From: an uncultured Bacteroidales bacterium
GTDB lineage: Bacteria; Bacteroidota; Bacteroidia; Bacteroidales; UBA932
Direction of reading: 5' to 3'
Assembly (NCBI GenBank): GCA_905235085.1
Contig: CAJOKD010000008.1
Coordinates: 50,682-114,681, forward strand
DNA length: 64,000 nucleotides
A program made the translations under genes and the position numbers. Shown here piece after piece: positions 8,393 to 17,152 of this stretch; within the stretch, counting starts at the first letter, position 1, and each line of letters opens with the position of its first letter. Below the pieces are notes generated by a model that searched no databases, had not been told where the DNA came from, and saw nothing but the letters and a program-made list of their open reading frames with translations.

Positions 8393-9319
8393 CTATTTGA
8401 AGACAGGCATCGAGTGCCCTCTCCACTGCTTTGGGATTGTCAGGCCGAGAGCCTCAGCCAAGGTAGCAGAGAGATCGTATTGCATCATGAAGTCGGTCAG
8501 TTCGCCCTTCCGTGCGACGTTCTTTCCGCAGATGACGAATGGGGTCTCCATCTCTTCGAGGGTGAATCCTCCGTGTCCTTTGCCCTTCCCGCCGTGGTCG
8601 GAGCCGATCACGATGATGCTCTTTTCGTAAATACCCTCATCCTTGAGTGCCTGGATGATCATAGCGATGGCATTGTCGGTCTCTTTCAGGCACTTCTGGT
8701 AATCCTCCGATTCCCAGCCGTATTTGTGACCGGCTTCATCCACGTCGCCGATGTAGAAGGTGAAGAAATGCGGATGCATCTCCTTGATGCATCTGACGGC
8801 TCTTTCGCGGGTATATTTTTCAAGAGTATATCCTCCTCCCTTGTTGTGATATCCGGGATCATACAGGTGAAAGTCCATAGAGAGAGTATCAACGACAGGG
8901 CCTATTCCATCCCAGTTATATATGCAGGCGGATTTCCTGTCGGGCCTCTGGTCGCTCAGAAGGGTATATATCGTCACAGGCATACCGTTCCCGCTGAGCC
9001 CATATGCTTCTATGTCAGGCTTGGATGAGTTCCATTTGTAGTAGCCGTGCATCTCCGTAGGCACTCCCATAAAGATGGTCGCCCAGTTGATGGCAGACGC
9101 CGAAGGCATAGCTGAGCGTTTGTGGAATGTATAGCAGCCGTTCTCCATAAGATACTTGACGGTCGGCATATTGTCGACCTTGTCCTTGAACGATTGCGTA
9201 GCCCAGCCGTCGATGGCTATGAACACTACATATTCAGCCTTCGGCTTGGGCCTTTTGGCTTCGGACTGGAAGGGGAGCACGAGGGCCGCGATGAAGATTG
9301 CAAGGAAAAACCGTTTCAT
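8393..9319 (-). CDS. Exported alkaline-phosphatase-superfamily phosphodiesterase/phosphatase
   Basis: About 308 residues from the ATG at 9319 (MKRFFLAIFIAALVLPFQSEA, a signal peptide); the track start at 9349 adds ten residues before it. The mature protein begins with VVFIAIDGWA. It continues with SAMPSASAINWATIFMG, supplying the nucleophile region, and IIVIGSDHGGKGKGHGG and ETPFVICG for metal ligands. This is the type I phosphodiesterase/nucleotide pyrophosphatase layout. It should act in the periplasm on a phosphomono- or diester. Probably the first gene of an operon with the EIIC-like protein. Confidence 0.85.
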   Translation of the reverse strand: MKRFFLAIFIAALVLPFQSEAKRPKPKAEYVVFIAIDGWATQSFKDKVDNMPTVKYLMENGCYTFHKRSAMPSASAINWATIFMGVPTEMHGYYKWNSSKPDIEAYGLSGNGMPVTIYTLLSDQRPDRKSACIYNWDGIGPVVDTLSMDFHLYDPGYHNKGGGYTLEKYTRERAVRCIKEMHPHFFTFYIGDVDEAGHKYGWESEDYQKCLKETDNAIAMIIQALKDEGIYEKSIIVIGSDHGGKGKGHGGFTLEEMETPFVICGKNVARKGELTDFMMQYDLSATLAEALGLTIPKQWRGHSMPVFK

Positions 9320-9385
9320 AACAAAGGATATATGAGGTTGATTTCTCAAATATACGCAACTTTTCCTTTACTTGAATATTTTGAT

Positions 9386-9393
9386 TAAATTTG
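9386..9393 (+). promoter_or_regulatory. -7 element TAAATTTG of the NifU-like/GGGtGRT operon
   Basis: TAAATTTG sits 37 bases before the ATG at 9431, giving a leader of roughly 30 bases. Confidence 0.6.
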
Positions 9394-9430
9394 CACGATT
9401 GACAAAAATCAAGTTTTATACGAAACAAAT

Positions 9431-10123
9431 ATGATCTACACAAAAGAAGTGCAGCAGATGTGCTGCGTTGCTAAAGGCGCCAATCACGCCAATGCACCTA
9501 TCCCTGAGGAAGGGAAGTGGGTGCACGCAAAAGAAATCAAGGACATCTCCGGCCTGACCCACGGTATCGGCTGGTGTGCTCCTCAGCAGGGTGCCTGCAA
9601 GCTTACCCTGAATGTCAAGGACGGCATCATCGAAGAGGCTCTTGTGGAGACTATCGGTTGCTCCGGTATGACCCATTCTGCAGCTATGGCTTCGGAAATC
9701 CTTCCTGGCAAGACCCTTCTTGAGGCTCTCAACACCGACCTCGTGTGCGACGCCATTAATACGGCAATGCGCGAACTTTTCCTTCAGATCGTGTACGGAC
9801 GTACGCAGTCTGCTTTCTCCGAGGGCGGCCTTGCTATCGGTGGTTCCCTCGAGGACCTTGGCAAGAATCTCCGCAGCCAGATCGGAACTATGTTCGGAAC
9901 GAAGCTCAAGGGTTCCCGTTACCTTGAAATGACGGAAGGCTACTGCACCAGGATGGCCCTCGATGCCGACAATGAAGTGATCGGCTACGAGTTCGTCAAC
10001 CTCGGCAAGCTTATGGATGCTCTCAAGGCCGGCGCAACTGGTCCAGAGGCTATCGAAAAGGCGAAAGGCACCTACGGCCGTTTCGCAGATGCAGTCAAGT
10101 ACATTGATCCACGTAAAGAGTAA
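9431..10123 (+). CDS. NifU/IscU-like scaffold-type protein paired with GGGtGRT protein
   Basis: 230 residues. The middle resembles the Fe-S scaffold fold: CKLTLNVKDGIIEEALVETIGCSGMTHSAAMASEILPGK. Cysteines are also present in MCCVAKGA and GWCAPQQGAC. It is longer than IscU (about 130 residues), and no IscS, HscA or ferredoxin gene is nearby, so a general Fe-S assembly role is doubtful. The next gene follows after only 6 bases, and I recall this pair as conserved in anaerobes. Codon use looks biased toward frequent codons, suggesting high expression. The biochemical role is not known to me. Confidence 0.8.
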   Translation: MIYTKEVQQMCCVAKGANHANAPIPEEGKWVHAKEIKDISGLTHGIGWCAPQQGACKLTLNVKDGIIEEALVETIGCSGMTHSAAMASEILPGKTLLEALNTDLVCDAINTAMRELFLQIVYGRTQSAFSEGGLAIGGSLEDLGKNLRSQIGTMFGTKLKGSRYLEMTEGYCTRMALDADNEVIGYEFVNLGKLMDALKAGATGPEAIEKAKGTYGRFADAVKYIDPRKE

Positions 10124-10129
10124 GAGACT

Positions 10130-11125
10130 ATGGCACTGTTTGAAAGTTATGAGCGTCGCATCGATAAGATCGAAGCAACTCTCGCAAAATACGGTATTTC
10201 CAGTATCGATGAGGCCAAGGCCATCTGCGATGAGAAGGGAATCAATCCATACAAGATGTGCGAAGATACGCAGAAGATCTGCTTCGAGAATGCGAAGTGG
10301 GCTTATGTGGTTGGAGCCGCCATTGCTATAAAGAAGGGAGTGAAGACTGCAGCTGAGGCAGCCGAGGCTATCGGCGAAGGCCTTCAGGCTTTCTGTATCC
10401 CTGGTTCAGTGGCCGACGACCGTAAGGTAGGTCTCGGTCACGGAAATCTTGCCGCCCGTCTTCTCAGTGAAGAGACCGAGTGCTTCGCCTTCCTCGCCGG
10501 TCACGAATCCTATGCTGCGGCAGAAGGTGCCATCAAGATTGCCGAGATGGCAAACCGCGTGCGCGTCAAGCCTCTGCGCGTCATCCTCAACGGTCTCGGT
10601 AAGGACGCTGCGAAGATCATCTCCAGGATCAACGGATTCACATATGTCCAGACAGACTTCGATTACGGCACAGGTGATCTCAACATCGTAAGCGAGACCA
10701 AGTATTCAGAGGGTGTCCGCGGTGGCGTCCGCTGCTACGGTGCCAACGATGTCCGCGAAGGTGTGGCCATTATGTGGAAGGAGAACGTGGATATCTCCAT
10801 CACCGGAAACTCCACCAACCCTACCCGTTTCCAGCATCCTGTAGCAGGAACATACAAGAAGGAGCGTGTACTTGCCGGAAAGAAGTATTTCTCAGTCGCT
10901 TCCGGCGGTGGTACCGGTCGTACCCTGCATCCTGACAATATGGCCGCCGGCCCTGCCTCCTACGGTATGACCGACACTCTCGGCCGTATGCATTCCGATG
11001 CTCAGTTCGCAGGATCCTCTTCCGTCCCGGCTCACGTCGAGATGATGGGTTTCCTCGGAATGGGCAACAACCCTATGGTCGGAGCAACCGTCGCTGTCGC
11101 TGTCGCAGTAGCACAGGCTCTCTAA
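10130..11125 (+). CDS. GGGtGRT-family glycine-rich protein
   Basis: 331 residues. It contains the family signature FSVASGGGTGRTLHPDNMAA, plus NGLGKDAAKIISRINGFTYV and a C-terminal FLGMGNNPMVGATVAVAVAV. The family (PF14057 by memory) is named after that motif and has no established function. No signal peptide or membrane span is evident, so it is probably cytosolic. The partner is the NifU-like protein immediately upstream; the two are surely co-transcribed and end at a strong terminator. A ligand-binding or enzymatic role with a cluster supplied by the NifU-like partner is only a guess. Confidence 0.85.
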   Translation: MALFESYERRIDKIEATLAKYGISSIDEAKAICDEKGINPYKMCEDTQKICFENAKWAYVVGAAIAIKKGVKTAAEAAEAIGEGLQAFCIPGSVADDRKVGLGHGNLAARLLSEETECFAFLAGHESYAAAEGAIKIAEMANRVRVKPLRVILNGLGKDAAKIISRINGFTYVQTDFDYGTGDLNIVSETKYSEGVRGGVRCYGANDVREGVAIMWKENVDISITGNSTNPTRFQHPVAGTYKKERVLAGKKYFSVASGGGTGRTLHPDNMAAGPASYGMTDTLGRMHSDAQFAGSSSVPAHVEMMGFLGMGNNPMVGATVAVAVAVAQAL

Positions 11126-11152
11126 CAGGACGGCCCCTGATACAAGCAAGAA

Positions 11153-11195
11153 GATGGCTGAAAGTCCCAGGACTTGAGGCCATCCTCCTTTTTTT
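11153..11195 (+). terminator. Rho-independent terminator of the NifU-like/GGGtGRT operon
   Basis: Inverted repeat GATGGC..AAGTCC-CA-GGACTT..GCCATC is followed by a run of seven T bases. It starts 27 bases after the stop codon at 11125. Confidence 0.85.
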
Positions 11196-11252
11196 GCATC
11201 TGCGGCGCCTTTACATAGAAAACGTATGGAGGTGACCGATAATCTGGAATGT

Positions 11253-11936
11253 CTATTCTGTCAGCTTGACCTTGACATCCTTGAGTGCGGAGGACATTGA
11301 CATATCGCTGGGATTCGTTCCTTCAATGCCCTGCGGGATCGAGGAGTCGATCAGGGCGAATAGCTGTTGCCAGTAGAGAGGGAATTCTCCGTCGGCACCC
11401 TTGAAATTCATAGGAGCAGATTCGAATACATATGAGCCGTCCTTCCCGATGTAGCTGTCACGGACCAGTTCGCTGCAGTACAGGGAATCGTTGTCCGGTA
11501 GGAAGTGGACGTCATACGGCTGCCCGATGAATCTCTTGGCATTCTCGACGTATGCCGATGCCTCCTTGTCATCCTTGAGCCTCTTGATAATGAATTCGGG
11601 ATAGGACCCGTCCTTCAGAGTGAAATCCGTGAGGAAGGTATCGAGAGGGTGGCGGTCTACGCCGTGCTTTATGGTCGCATCAATGATCCAGGTACCATCC
11701 CCGTCGACTTCGAGGATAGCGACGTGGATAAGGTTCAGCCTGCTGGAATCCCCGGTCGAGGAAACTATGGCTTCGTCCATCGACCCGGATTCGATCGAAT
11801 AATCTTCGGGTATTCCTACGAATACAAGGTCTCCTGTTCGGATCGTTTCAGACTTCCGGTTGGAATTGCAGGACGCGGTCATCACTGCGAAGGAGGCTGC
11901 GGCCAGAGCCGCAAGAATGAGTCTTGATGTCTTCAT
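11253..11936 (-). CDS. Lipoprotein, YiiX-like permuted papain-fold hydrolase
   Basis: 227 residues with a lipoprotein signal ending MTASC. The domain starts IRTGDLVFVGIP and carries LIHVAI (candidate catalytic His) and SLYCSELVRDSY (candidate nucleophile Cys). This is the order expected for the circularly permuted NlpC/P60-like YiiX (DUF830) family. These enzymes are thought to act on peptides or lipid amides at the envelope; the substrate is unknown here. The C-terminal 40 residues look like a disordered tail. It is divergent from the nicotinamidase gene. Confidence 0.8.
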   Translation of the reverse strand: MKTSRLILAALAAASFAVMTASCNSNRKSETIRTGDLVFVGIPEDYSIESGSMDEAIVSSTGDSSRLNLIHVAILEVDGDGTWIIDATIKHGVDRHPLDTFLTDFTLKDGSYPEFIIKRLKDDKEASAYVENAKRFIGQPYDVHFLPDNDSLYCSELVRDSYIGKDGSYVFESAPMNFKGADGEFPLYWQQLFALIDSSIPQGIEGTNPSDMSMSSALKDVKVKLTE

Positions 11937-11962
11937 ATGGCAAATATAACCATTTTATTTCC

Positions 11963-11970
11963 TAAATTTG
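11963..11970 (+). promoter_or_regulatory. -7 element TAAATTTG that excludes the upstream TTG start
   Basis: TAAATTTG overlaps the TTG at 11968 that the ORF track uses as start. Because transcription would begin after this box, translation must start downstream, most likely at GTG 12004. Confidence 0.6.
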
Positions 11971-12003
11971 GAGCCGGAAACCAAATCAAAACAGAATGCT
12001 GAA

Positions 12004-12573
12004 GTGACAGTTGAAAACGCACCTGCCAAGCTGCTGGTGGTCGTCGACGTCCAGAGGGATTTCTACGATCCATCAGGCTCTCTTTACGTAACTGGCAGTG
12101 AAGTGCTTCCAGAAAAGATTGCCGCCCTTGCCGGAGAATACGACGCCGTTGTGTTCACTCTTGACTGGCATCCGGGCAACCACTGCTCGTTCAAGGACGA
12201 AGGCGGTATCTGGCCCAAGCACTGCGTCCAGAACACCATAGGCGCAGGCCTTCCGGATTGCTTCACTCCGATCCTTTCGGATCCAGGCAAGTTCCGCATA
12301 TTCTTGAAGGGGACTCAGCAAGACAAGGAACAGTACGGGGCATTCGAGACTGCCGAAGAGATCGATCCGGTTATCCTTTCCTGGTTCGAAGGCTGCGAGC
12401 AGGTGGACGTATGCGGAATCGCAGGTGACTACTGCGTGAAGGAGAGCACGGCCAACCTTCTCAACTTCGTCCCGGCAGAAAAAGTAACGATGCTGCTGGA
12501 TTGCATCCGCAGCATCGATGATGGATCGACCGTCAAGGCCTTCGTCGAAGAAAAAGGGCTGAAGACTAAATGA
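12004..12573 (+). CDS. pncA: Nicotinamidase/isochorismatase-family hydrolase, probable PncA
   Basis: About 189 residues if started at GTG 12004; the track TTG at 11968 lies inside the promoter. The catalytic set of nicotinamidases is present: Asp in VVVDVQRDF, Lys in FLKGTQ, Cys in GIAGDYCVKEST. The metal site DWHPGNHCSF and WPKHCVQNTIGA is also intact. The enzyme would convert nicotinamide to nicotinate in the cytosol for NAD salvage. No ATG exists near the start in frame. It converges on and overlaps the end of the Dabb gene by 8 bases. Confidence 0.88.
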   Translation: MTVENAPAKLLVVVDVQRDFYDPSGSLYVTGSEVLPEKIAALAGEYDAVVFTLDWHPGNHCSFKDEGGIWPKHCVQNTIGAGLPDCFTPILSDPGKFRIFLKGTQQDKEQYGAFETAEEIDPVILSWFEGCEQVDVCGIAGDYCVKESTANLLNFVPAEKVTMLLDCIRSIDDGSTVKAFVEEKGLKTK

Positions 12574-12862
12574 AATAGTCGCAGGCTACCCTTGATTCAC
12601 GGATAAGCTTGCAGTGCTCCGATATCTTGACGTGTTCAGGATGGACCTTGTAAGCTTCCAGGTCTTCAAGACTGTCGAAAGTGGCGACAAGGCAGGCATC
12701 GTAATTGCCTGCCTTTATGTTTATCCCCACTTCGCAACTCCTGAGCTGCGGAACAACACCCATCAGGGACTCCAGATGTTCTTTCATCCATCTGGCGTTT
12801 TCCGCGGCGGAGTGACCCTCCGCCTCGCTCTTGAGTTTCCACATTACTATATGCTTGAGCAT
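12566..12862 (-). CDS. Dabb-domain (stress-responsive alpha/beta barrel) protein
   Basis: About 98 residues from ATG 12862 (MLKHIVMWKLKSEA). The longer ORF in the track reads back into potD out of frame. MLKHIVMWK, AGNYDACLVATFDSLEDLEAY and HPEHVKI are typical of the dimeric ferredoxin-like Dabb fold. The function of small solitary Dabb proteins is generally unclear. It starts 2 bases after the potD stop, so it is the last gene of the polyamine transport operon. Confidence 0.82.
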   Translation of the reverse strand: MLKHIVMWKLKSEAEGHSAAENARWMKEHLESLMGVVPQLRSCEVGINIKAGNYDACLVATFDSLEDLEAYKVHPEHVKISEHCKLIRESRVACDYFI

Positions 12863-12864
12863 AG

Positions 12865-14166
12865 CTATCTTCTTTTCTTGGAGTACTTTCCGTGCCTGTT
12901 CTTCTTGTTCCTGCGGGATATGACGATTCCGAGGATAAGGGCTGCCAGTACAGCTGCGATGATGATGTAGGTCATTACACCGGCGTTGTTGCCCTTTACG
13001 CGTGACCACATCGAGATCAGCATCTCGGAATCATCCCCCCAGTCGTGTTCGAGGCCGCAGCGCTCGATGACGCTCTGCTCAGGGTACATTACAGGGTTGA
13101 TCCTGACGGAATCGGCTTCAGCACCGAAGAAGTAGGTCAGGTTGATCGGATCATATGTGCTGTCGCGGAAATATTCGAGGACCTCGGGAGCACCGCAAGC
13201 GCTGACGTATCCTATTTCTTCAGCATTGCGGATCGCGTTCTCCGGCTTGCACATAAAGTTGATGAAGTAGTTGGCAGCCTTGATGTTCTTGGCATATTTA
13301 GGGATCACCCAGCCGTCGAACCATACGGTCGCGCCTTCGTCTGGTACGATGTAGTCGAGGTCGACACCGACGGTCTTCGCTTCGTCGATGGCCCAGCAGG
13401 CATCACCGCTCCAGTTGAGGCTGATCCAGCCTCTTTCCTGAGTCATCTGGTCCTTTCCGAAGTCGGCTTCATAACCGGCCACCTGTTCCTTTGTCTGGAG
13501 CAGATACTGTTCTACCAAGTCCACATTTTCCTGCGAAGGAGTGGCCAGGAGCTCGTCGAGGGTGACGGTTCCGGCAGCAAGCTCGTCTCTCTTGAGATAG
13601 ATGATGATCTGGCTGTAGATGTCCCTCGCAGAGTCTTTCATAAAGATCTTGCCCGCATATTTGTTGTTGCGGAGGACATCCCAGGTGCGGAGGTCTTCAG
13701 GATCGACGTACTTTGTGTTGTAGAGGAAACCGGTGGTGCCCCACATATATCCTACAGCGTAGTCGCTGGCGTCCTTGTCACCTGTCTTCAGTTCCTTGAG
13801 GCAGTCGACGATGTAAGGGGAGAGGCTGCCTTCGATATAGTCCGGAATTTCTCCGAAATTCCTGTCCAGAGGCAGGAGGAGGCCGCTTCTCAACATCCTT
13901 TCGATGATGTAGTCGGAAGGGCATACGACATCGTAGTCCTCCTTGCCTTTCTCGATCTTGGAGAGCATCGTTTCATTGATGTCGAAGACCTGGTAGACGA
14001 TCTTGACGGGTTCGCCGGTCTGTTCTTCGTACCACTGTTCGAACTCGCCGATGAGGGATTCGTCGATGTAATCGCTCCAGTTGTAGACCTTCAGGATGTG
14101 TTCCCTGTCGGAGGAGCAGGCTGCGACCATCAAGGCCGCGGCGAGGAAGCTGATAAGTTTCTTCAT
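12865..14166 (-). CDS. potD: Spermidine/putrescine-binding lipoprotein with extra C-terminal TM
   Basis: 433 residues, longer than typical PotD (about 350). The lipoprotein signal ends MVAACSS. The body has LKVYNWSDYIDESLIGEFE, YDVVCPSDYIIERM, GYMWGTTGFLYNTKYV and VWFDGWVIPKYAKN, all typical of PotD/PotF polyamine-binding proteins. Unusually, a hydrophobic segment (MTYIIIAAVLAALILGIVI) and a very basic tail follow, so the protein may be held at both ends. It is encoded directly after potC with a TAATG overlap. Polyamine preference (spermidine or putrescine) cannot be told from the sequence. Confidence 0.9.
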   Translation of the reverse strand: MKKLISFLAAALMVAACSSDREHILKVYNWSDYIDESLIGEFEQWYEEQTGEPVKIVYQVFDINETMLSKIEKGKEDYDVVCPSDYIIERMLRSGLLLPLDRNFGEIPDYIEGSLSPYIVDCLKELKTGDKDASDYAVGYMWGTTGFLYNTKYVDPEDLRTWDVLRNNKYAGKIFMKDSARDIYSQIIIYLKRDELAAGTVTLDELLATPSQENVDLVEQYLLQTKEQVAGYEADFGKDQMTQERGWISLNWSGDACWAIDEAKTVGVDLDYIVPDEGATVWFDGWVIPKYAKNIKAANYFINFMCKPENAIRNAEEIGYVSACGAPEVLEYFRDSTYDPINLTYFFGAEADSVRINPVMYPEQSVIERCGLEHDWGDDSEMLISMWSRVKGNNAGVMTYIIIAAVLAALILGIVISRRNKKNRHGKYSKKRR

Positions 14167-14987
14167 TATTTGACTGGAATAATTGGTTTCTGTCCGTCCT
14201 TTGAACGTCCCTGCCGCACATTGATAACTATGAGCAGGACAAGGATAATCGTGAATATCAATGTCATAAGTGGTCTGAGCTCTGGAGTCAGGCCACCCTT
14301 GCGCGCATCTGCGTAGATGTAGGTCGAGAGTGTTTCAAGACCTATCGTACCCCTTGTGAAGAAGGTGACCGCGAAGTCGTCCAGCGACATCGTGAAAGCC
14401 AGGATGAAGCCGGAAACCATTCCTGGCCGCAGCTGGGGAACCAACACCTTTCTCAGAGCCTGGACCGGAGTAGCTCCGAGATCCAGCGCCGCTTCGTAGA
14501 TATTCGGGTTCATCTGTCCGAGCTTCGGCATAACGCTGAGCACCACATACGGCGTGCAGAACGTGATGTGGGCCAGGAGCACCGTCAGGTAGCCCTGCGA
14601 GAAATGCAGGAATACGAACAGCAGGAACAGCGATACACCGGTGATGACGTCAGGATTGATCATCGGGATGTTGTTCAGGAACTGGATGGTGTTCTTCTTC
14701 CGGCCACGGAGATTGAATATTCCGATGGCTGAAACTGTCCCGAGTATGGTCGAAACGGCGGCAGCGATGACGGCTATGACCAAGGTATTATTGATCGCGG
14801 CCATCAGGCTGGTACCGCCACCGACGCTGCCGGTCAAGATATTCTTGTACAGTTCCATCGAGAAGCCTGTCCAGTTGCCCAGAGTCTTGGCCTCCGTGAA
14901 GGAGAACACTCCGATGAATATTATCGGAACATAGAGCAGGACCAGCAGGATCCAAATGTATGTCCTTGCAAGCAGTTTCTTCATCAT
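14166..14987 (-). CDS. potC: Polyamine ABC transporter permease PotC
   Basis: 273 residues, a normal length for PotC. Six membrane segments are visible. The EAA loop that contacts the ATPase reads AALDLGATPVQALRKVLVPQLRPG. Inner-membrane component that pairs with PotB. Its start overlaps the potB stop by 4 bases and its stop overlaps the potD start by 1 base, so translation is probably coupled through the operon. Confidence 0.92.
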   Translation of the reverse strand: MMKKLLARTYIWILLVLLYVPIIFIGVFSFTEAKTLGNWTGFSMELYKNILTGSVGGGTSLMAAINNTLVIAVIAAAVSTILGTVSAIGIFNLRGRKKNTIQFLNNIPMINPDVITGVSLFLLFVFLHFSQGYLTVLLAHITFCTPYVVLSVMPKLGQMNPNIYEAALDLGATPVQALRKVLVPQLRPGMVSGFILAFTMSLDDFAVTFFTRGTIGLETLSTYIYADARKGGLTPELRPLMTLIFTIILVLLIVINVRQGRSKDGQKPIIPVK

Positions 14988-15744
14988 ACGGTCCCTCCTT
15001 CAACTGCATTTTCCTTGTCACCTCCGAGCAGGATGGTGGTGAGTCCGATGATCAGAAGCATAATGAGCGACAGGGCCGCTCCGTAGTTCCACATCGATGA
15101 ATTGATGTTCTCCTGGATGATAGTTCCGAAGAGCTTGATCTTGTTGTTGGTCAGGAATTCGGATATGGCGAAGGTACTGACCGTAGGCATAAAGACCATC
15201 AGGATGCCGCTCGAAATGCCCGGCATAGACAGGGGAAGGGTCACCTTTCCGAATACCTGGACAGGAGTTGCTCCAAGGTCTGCGGCAGCTTCAGCGTACG
15301 AATTGTCCATCTTCAGGAGCACGTTGTAGATCGGATAGATCATAAACGGCAGGTAGTCGTATACGAGACCGAAGAGGAGCGTGCCCTTTCCGAGGGAGAA
15401 TCCCAGCACGTTGAAGAGCTCAGCCGTTGCCAGGGTACGCATAAGCGCGTTGATCCACATCGGGAGGATGAAGAGGATAACCGTCACTGCCGACTTATTA
15501 AGGTCCTTGTTCGCAAGTATATATGCGGCGGGATAGCCGAGCAGCAGGCAGATCAGGGTGTTCTCTATCGCACGGCAAAGGTATTGAGGGCATCCCCGTC
15601 CGTGAAGAACTTGGTGATGTTCTCGAACGTGAATCCACCGTTCTGTCCCTGGAATGCATAGACCACGATCAGGATCAGCGGCAGGGCCACGAAGATGACC
15701 AGGAATATGAGATAGGGTATCGCCCAGTTACTTCGCTTGCTCAT
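14984..15744 (-). pseudogene. potB: potB, polyamine ABC permease, with an apparent frameshift
   Basis: The reading from ATG 15744 gives [20 protein letters not shown], through NITKFFTDGDALNTF, then hits TAG after AVR. In another frame the protein resumes without a break as RAIENTLICLLLGYPAAYIL and continues into the 167-residue ORF listed at 14984-15487, with the EAA loop AAADLGATPVQVFGKVTLPL. The two parts join at about 15573-15580, where the net shift corresponds to one missing base (or two extra). Restored, the protein would be about 253 residues, a normal PotB. This is either a true lesion or a sequencing/assembly error. The start overlaps the potA end by 17 bases. Confidence 0.85.
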
Positions 15745-17152
15745 CTCCTTCAGTTACCGTTATGTCTTCAGGGAGGATCCTGATACCGACAAGGTCGCCC
15801 TTGTCCCAGATATCCTGTGTGTCAACATATAGATACTCTCCGCTCTCGGTCTTCACCGTAAGGTGGTAGTGGTCGCCCTTGTATAGGATGAACCAGACTT
15901 CTCCGGAAGCGGTTCCTTCTTCTTCGTGGTCCATCAGGTCTATCTTGGAGAAACTTATGTGTGCCTTGGCAGATGACCCCGGAGCTATTCCGGAAACAGG
16001 CTTGCACTCGAATTCCTCTCCCAGCATCTCGATATGGGTCTCGTCCACCAACGTACAGTCGACAGTATTCTCCACGCGCTCCTTGCGCATTACCTGGATG
16101 TCGTCCGGGCGGATTACGAGGCCTACCGTGGATCCTGTCTCAAACGCGTTGTAATCCTGTATCTGGAGTTCATTGCCTGAATCCGTATCGACGTACATCT
16201 CGTAATGTACTCCCTTGAAGGTGCAGGACTTCACGGTGCCGGTGAACTGGGCGCCTTCGGTCTTGTTCATAATGTAGATATCCTCGGGACGGATTACTAC
16301 GTCCACAGGAACGTTCTCGCCGAAGCCTTCGTCCACGCAGTCGAAATCGTAGCCTATGAACCTGACCTTCCTGTCCTCTATCATCGTGCCGTTCAGGATG
16401 TTGCTTTCCCCGATGAAGTCGGCTACGAAGGAGTTGACAGGTTCGTTGTAGATGTCGGTAGGCGTACCGATCTGCTGGATCTTGCCCTCGTTCATCACCA
16501 CTATCGTATCGCTGAGGGTCAGAGCCTCGGCCTGGTCGTGGGTGACGTAGATGAAGGTGATTCCGAGTTTCTGGTGCATTTCCTTGAGCTCGATCTGCAT
16601 ATCCTGCCTCATCTTGAGGTCGAGTGCGGCAAGCGGCTCATCGAGGAGAAGCACCTTCGGGCGGTTCACTATGGAACGTGCGATAGCTACCCTCTGCTGC
16701 TGTCCGCCGGACAGGGAATTGACGTCGCGGTCTTCATAGTCGCTCATACTCACAAGCTTGAGGACCTTGCGCACGCGCACGTCGATTTCATCCTTGGGAA
16801 CTCCCTTGAGCTTCAGGCCGAAGGCGATGTTGTCGTAAACATCCAGGTGAGGGAAGAGAGCATAGCGCTGGAATACAGTGTTCAGAGGCCTCTCGTGCGG
16901 CGGAATCTTGGCTACATCCAGGAACTCGGTCTTGCCGCCCTTGCTGTCCCACTCCATCATAATCTTGCCTTCGTCAGGCTGCAGGAAACCGGCGATCATC
17001 CTAAGTAGCGTCGTCTTGCCGCATCCGGAAGGTCCGAGAAGCGTGACGAATTCACCCTTGCGGATATATAGGGAAATGTCTTTGAGAACCTGCTGATCGC
17101 CGAACGACTTCGAGAGATGCTCGATGTCGATGATGATGTTGTTATCTCTCAT
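15728..17152 (-). CDS. potA: Polyamine ABC transporter ATPase PotA with duplicated TOBE region
   Basis: 474 residues, about 100 more than Escherichia coli PotA. The ATPase domain is complete: Walker [12 protein letters not shown], signature [14 protein letters not shown], Walker [13 protein letters not shown] and the H-loop YVTHDQAEA. After the first TOBE-like segment ([18 protein letters not shown]) a second similar one follows ([18 protein letters not shown]). Each ends in a 'RPDD' or 'LPED' element, suggesting tandem duplication. It energises import through PotB and PotC. The gene overlaps the upstream barrel gene by one base (TAATG). Confidence 0.93.
   Translation of the reverse strand: MRDNNIIIDIEHLSKSFGDQQVLKDISLYIRKGEFVTLLGPSGCGKTTLLRMIAGFLQPDEGKIMMEWDSKGGKTEFLDVAKIPPHERPLNTVFQRYALFPHLDVYDNIAFGLKLKGVPKDEIDVRVRKVLKLVSMSDYEDRDVNSLSGGQQQRVAIARSIVNRPKVLLLDEPLAALDLKMRQDMQIELKEMHQKLGITFIYVTHDQAEALTLSDTIVVMNEGKIQQIGTPTDIYNEPVNSFVADFIGESNILNGTMIEDRKVRFIGYDFDCVDEGFGENVPVDVVIRPEDIYIMNKTEGAQFTGTVKSCTFKGVHYEMYVDTDSGNELQIQDYNAFETGSTVGLVIRPDDIQVMRKERVENTVDCTLVDETHIEMLGEEFECKPVSGIAPGSSAKAHISFSKIDLMDHEEEGTASGEVWFILYKGDHYHLTVKTESGEYLYVDTQDIWDKGDLVGIRILPEDITVTEGDEQAK

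Noticed and set aside
13045-14316. 423-codon open frame on the plus strand
   Set aside because: Antisense shadow of potD/potC. Its translation is Val/Asp/Gly-rich without motifs, while the minus strand encodes an unmistakable PotD.
16205-17008. 267-codon open frame on the plus strand
   Set aside because: Complement of potA, whose Walker and signature motifs are on the minus strand.
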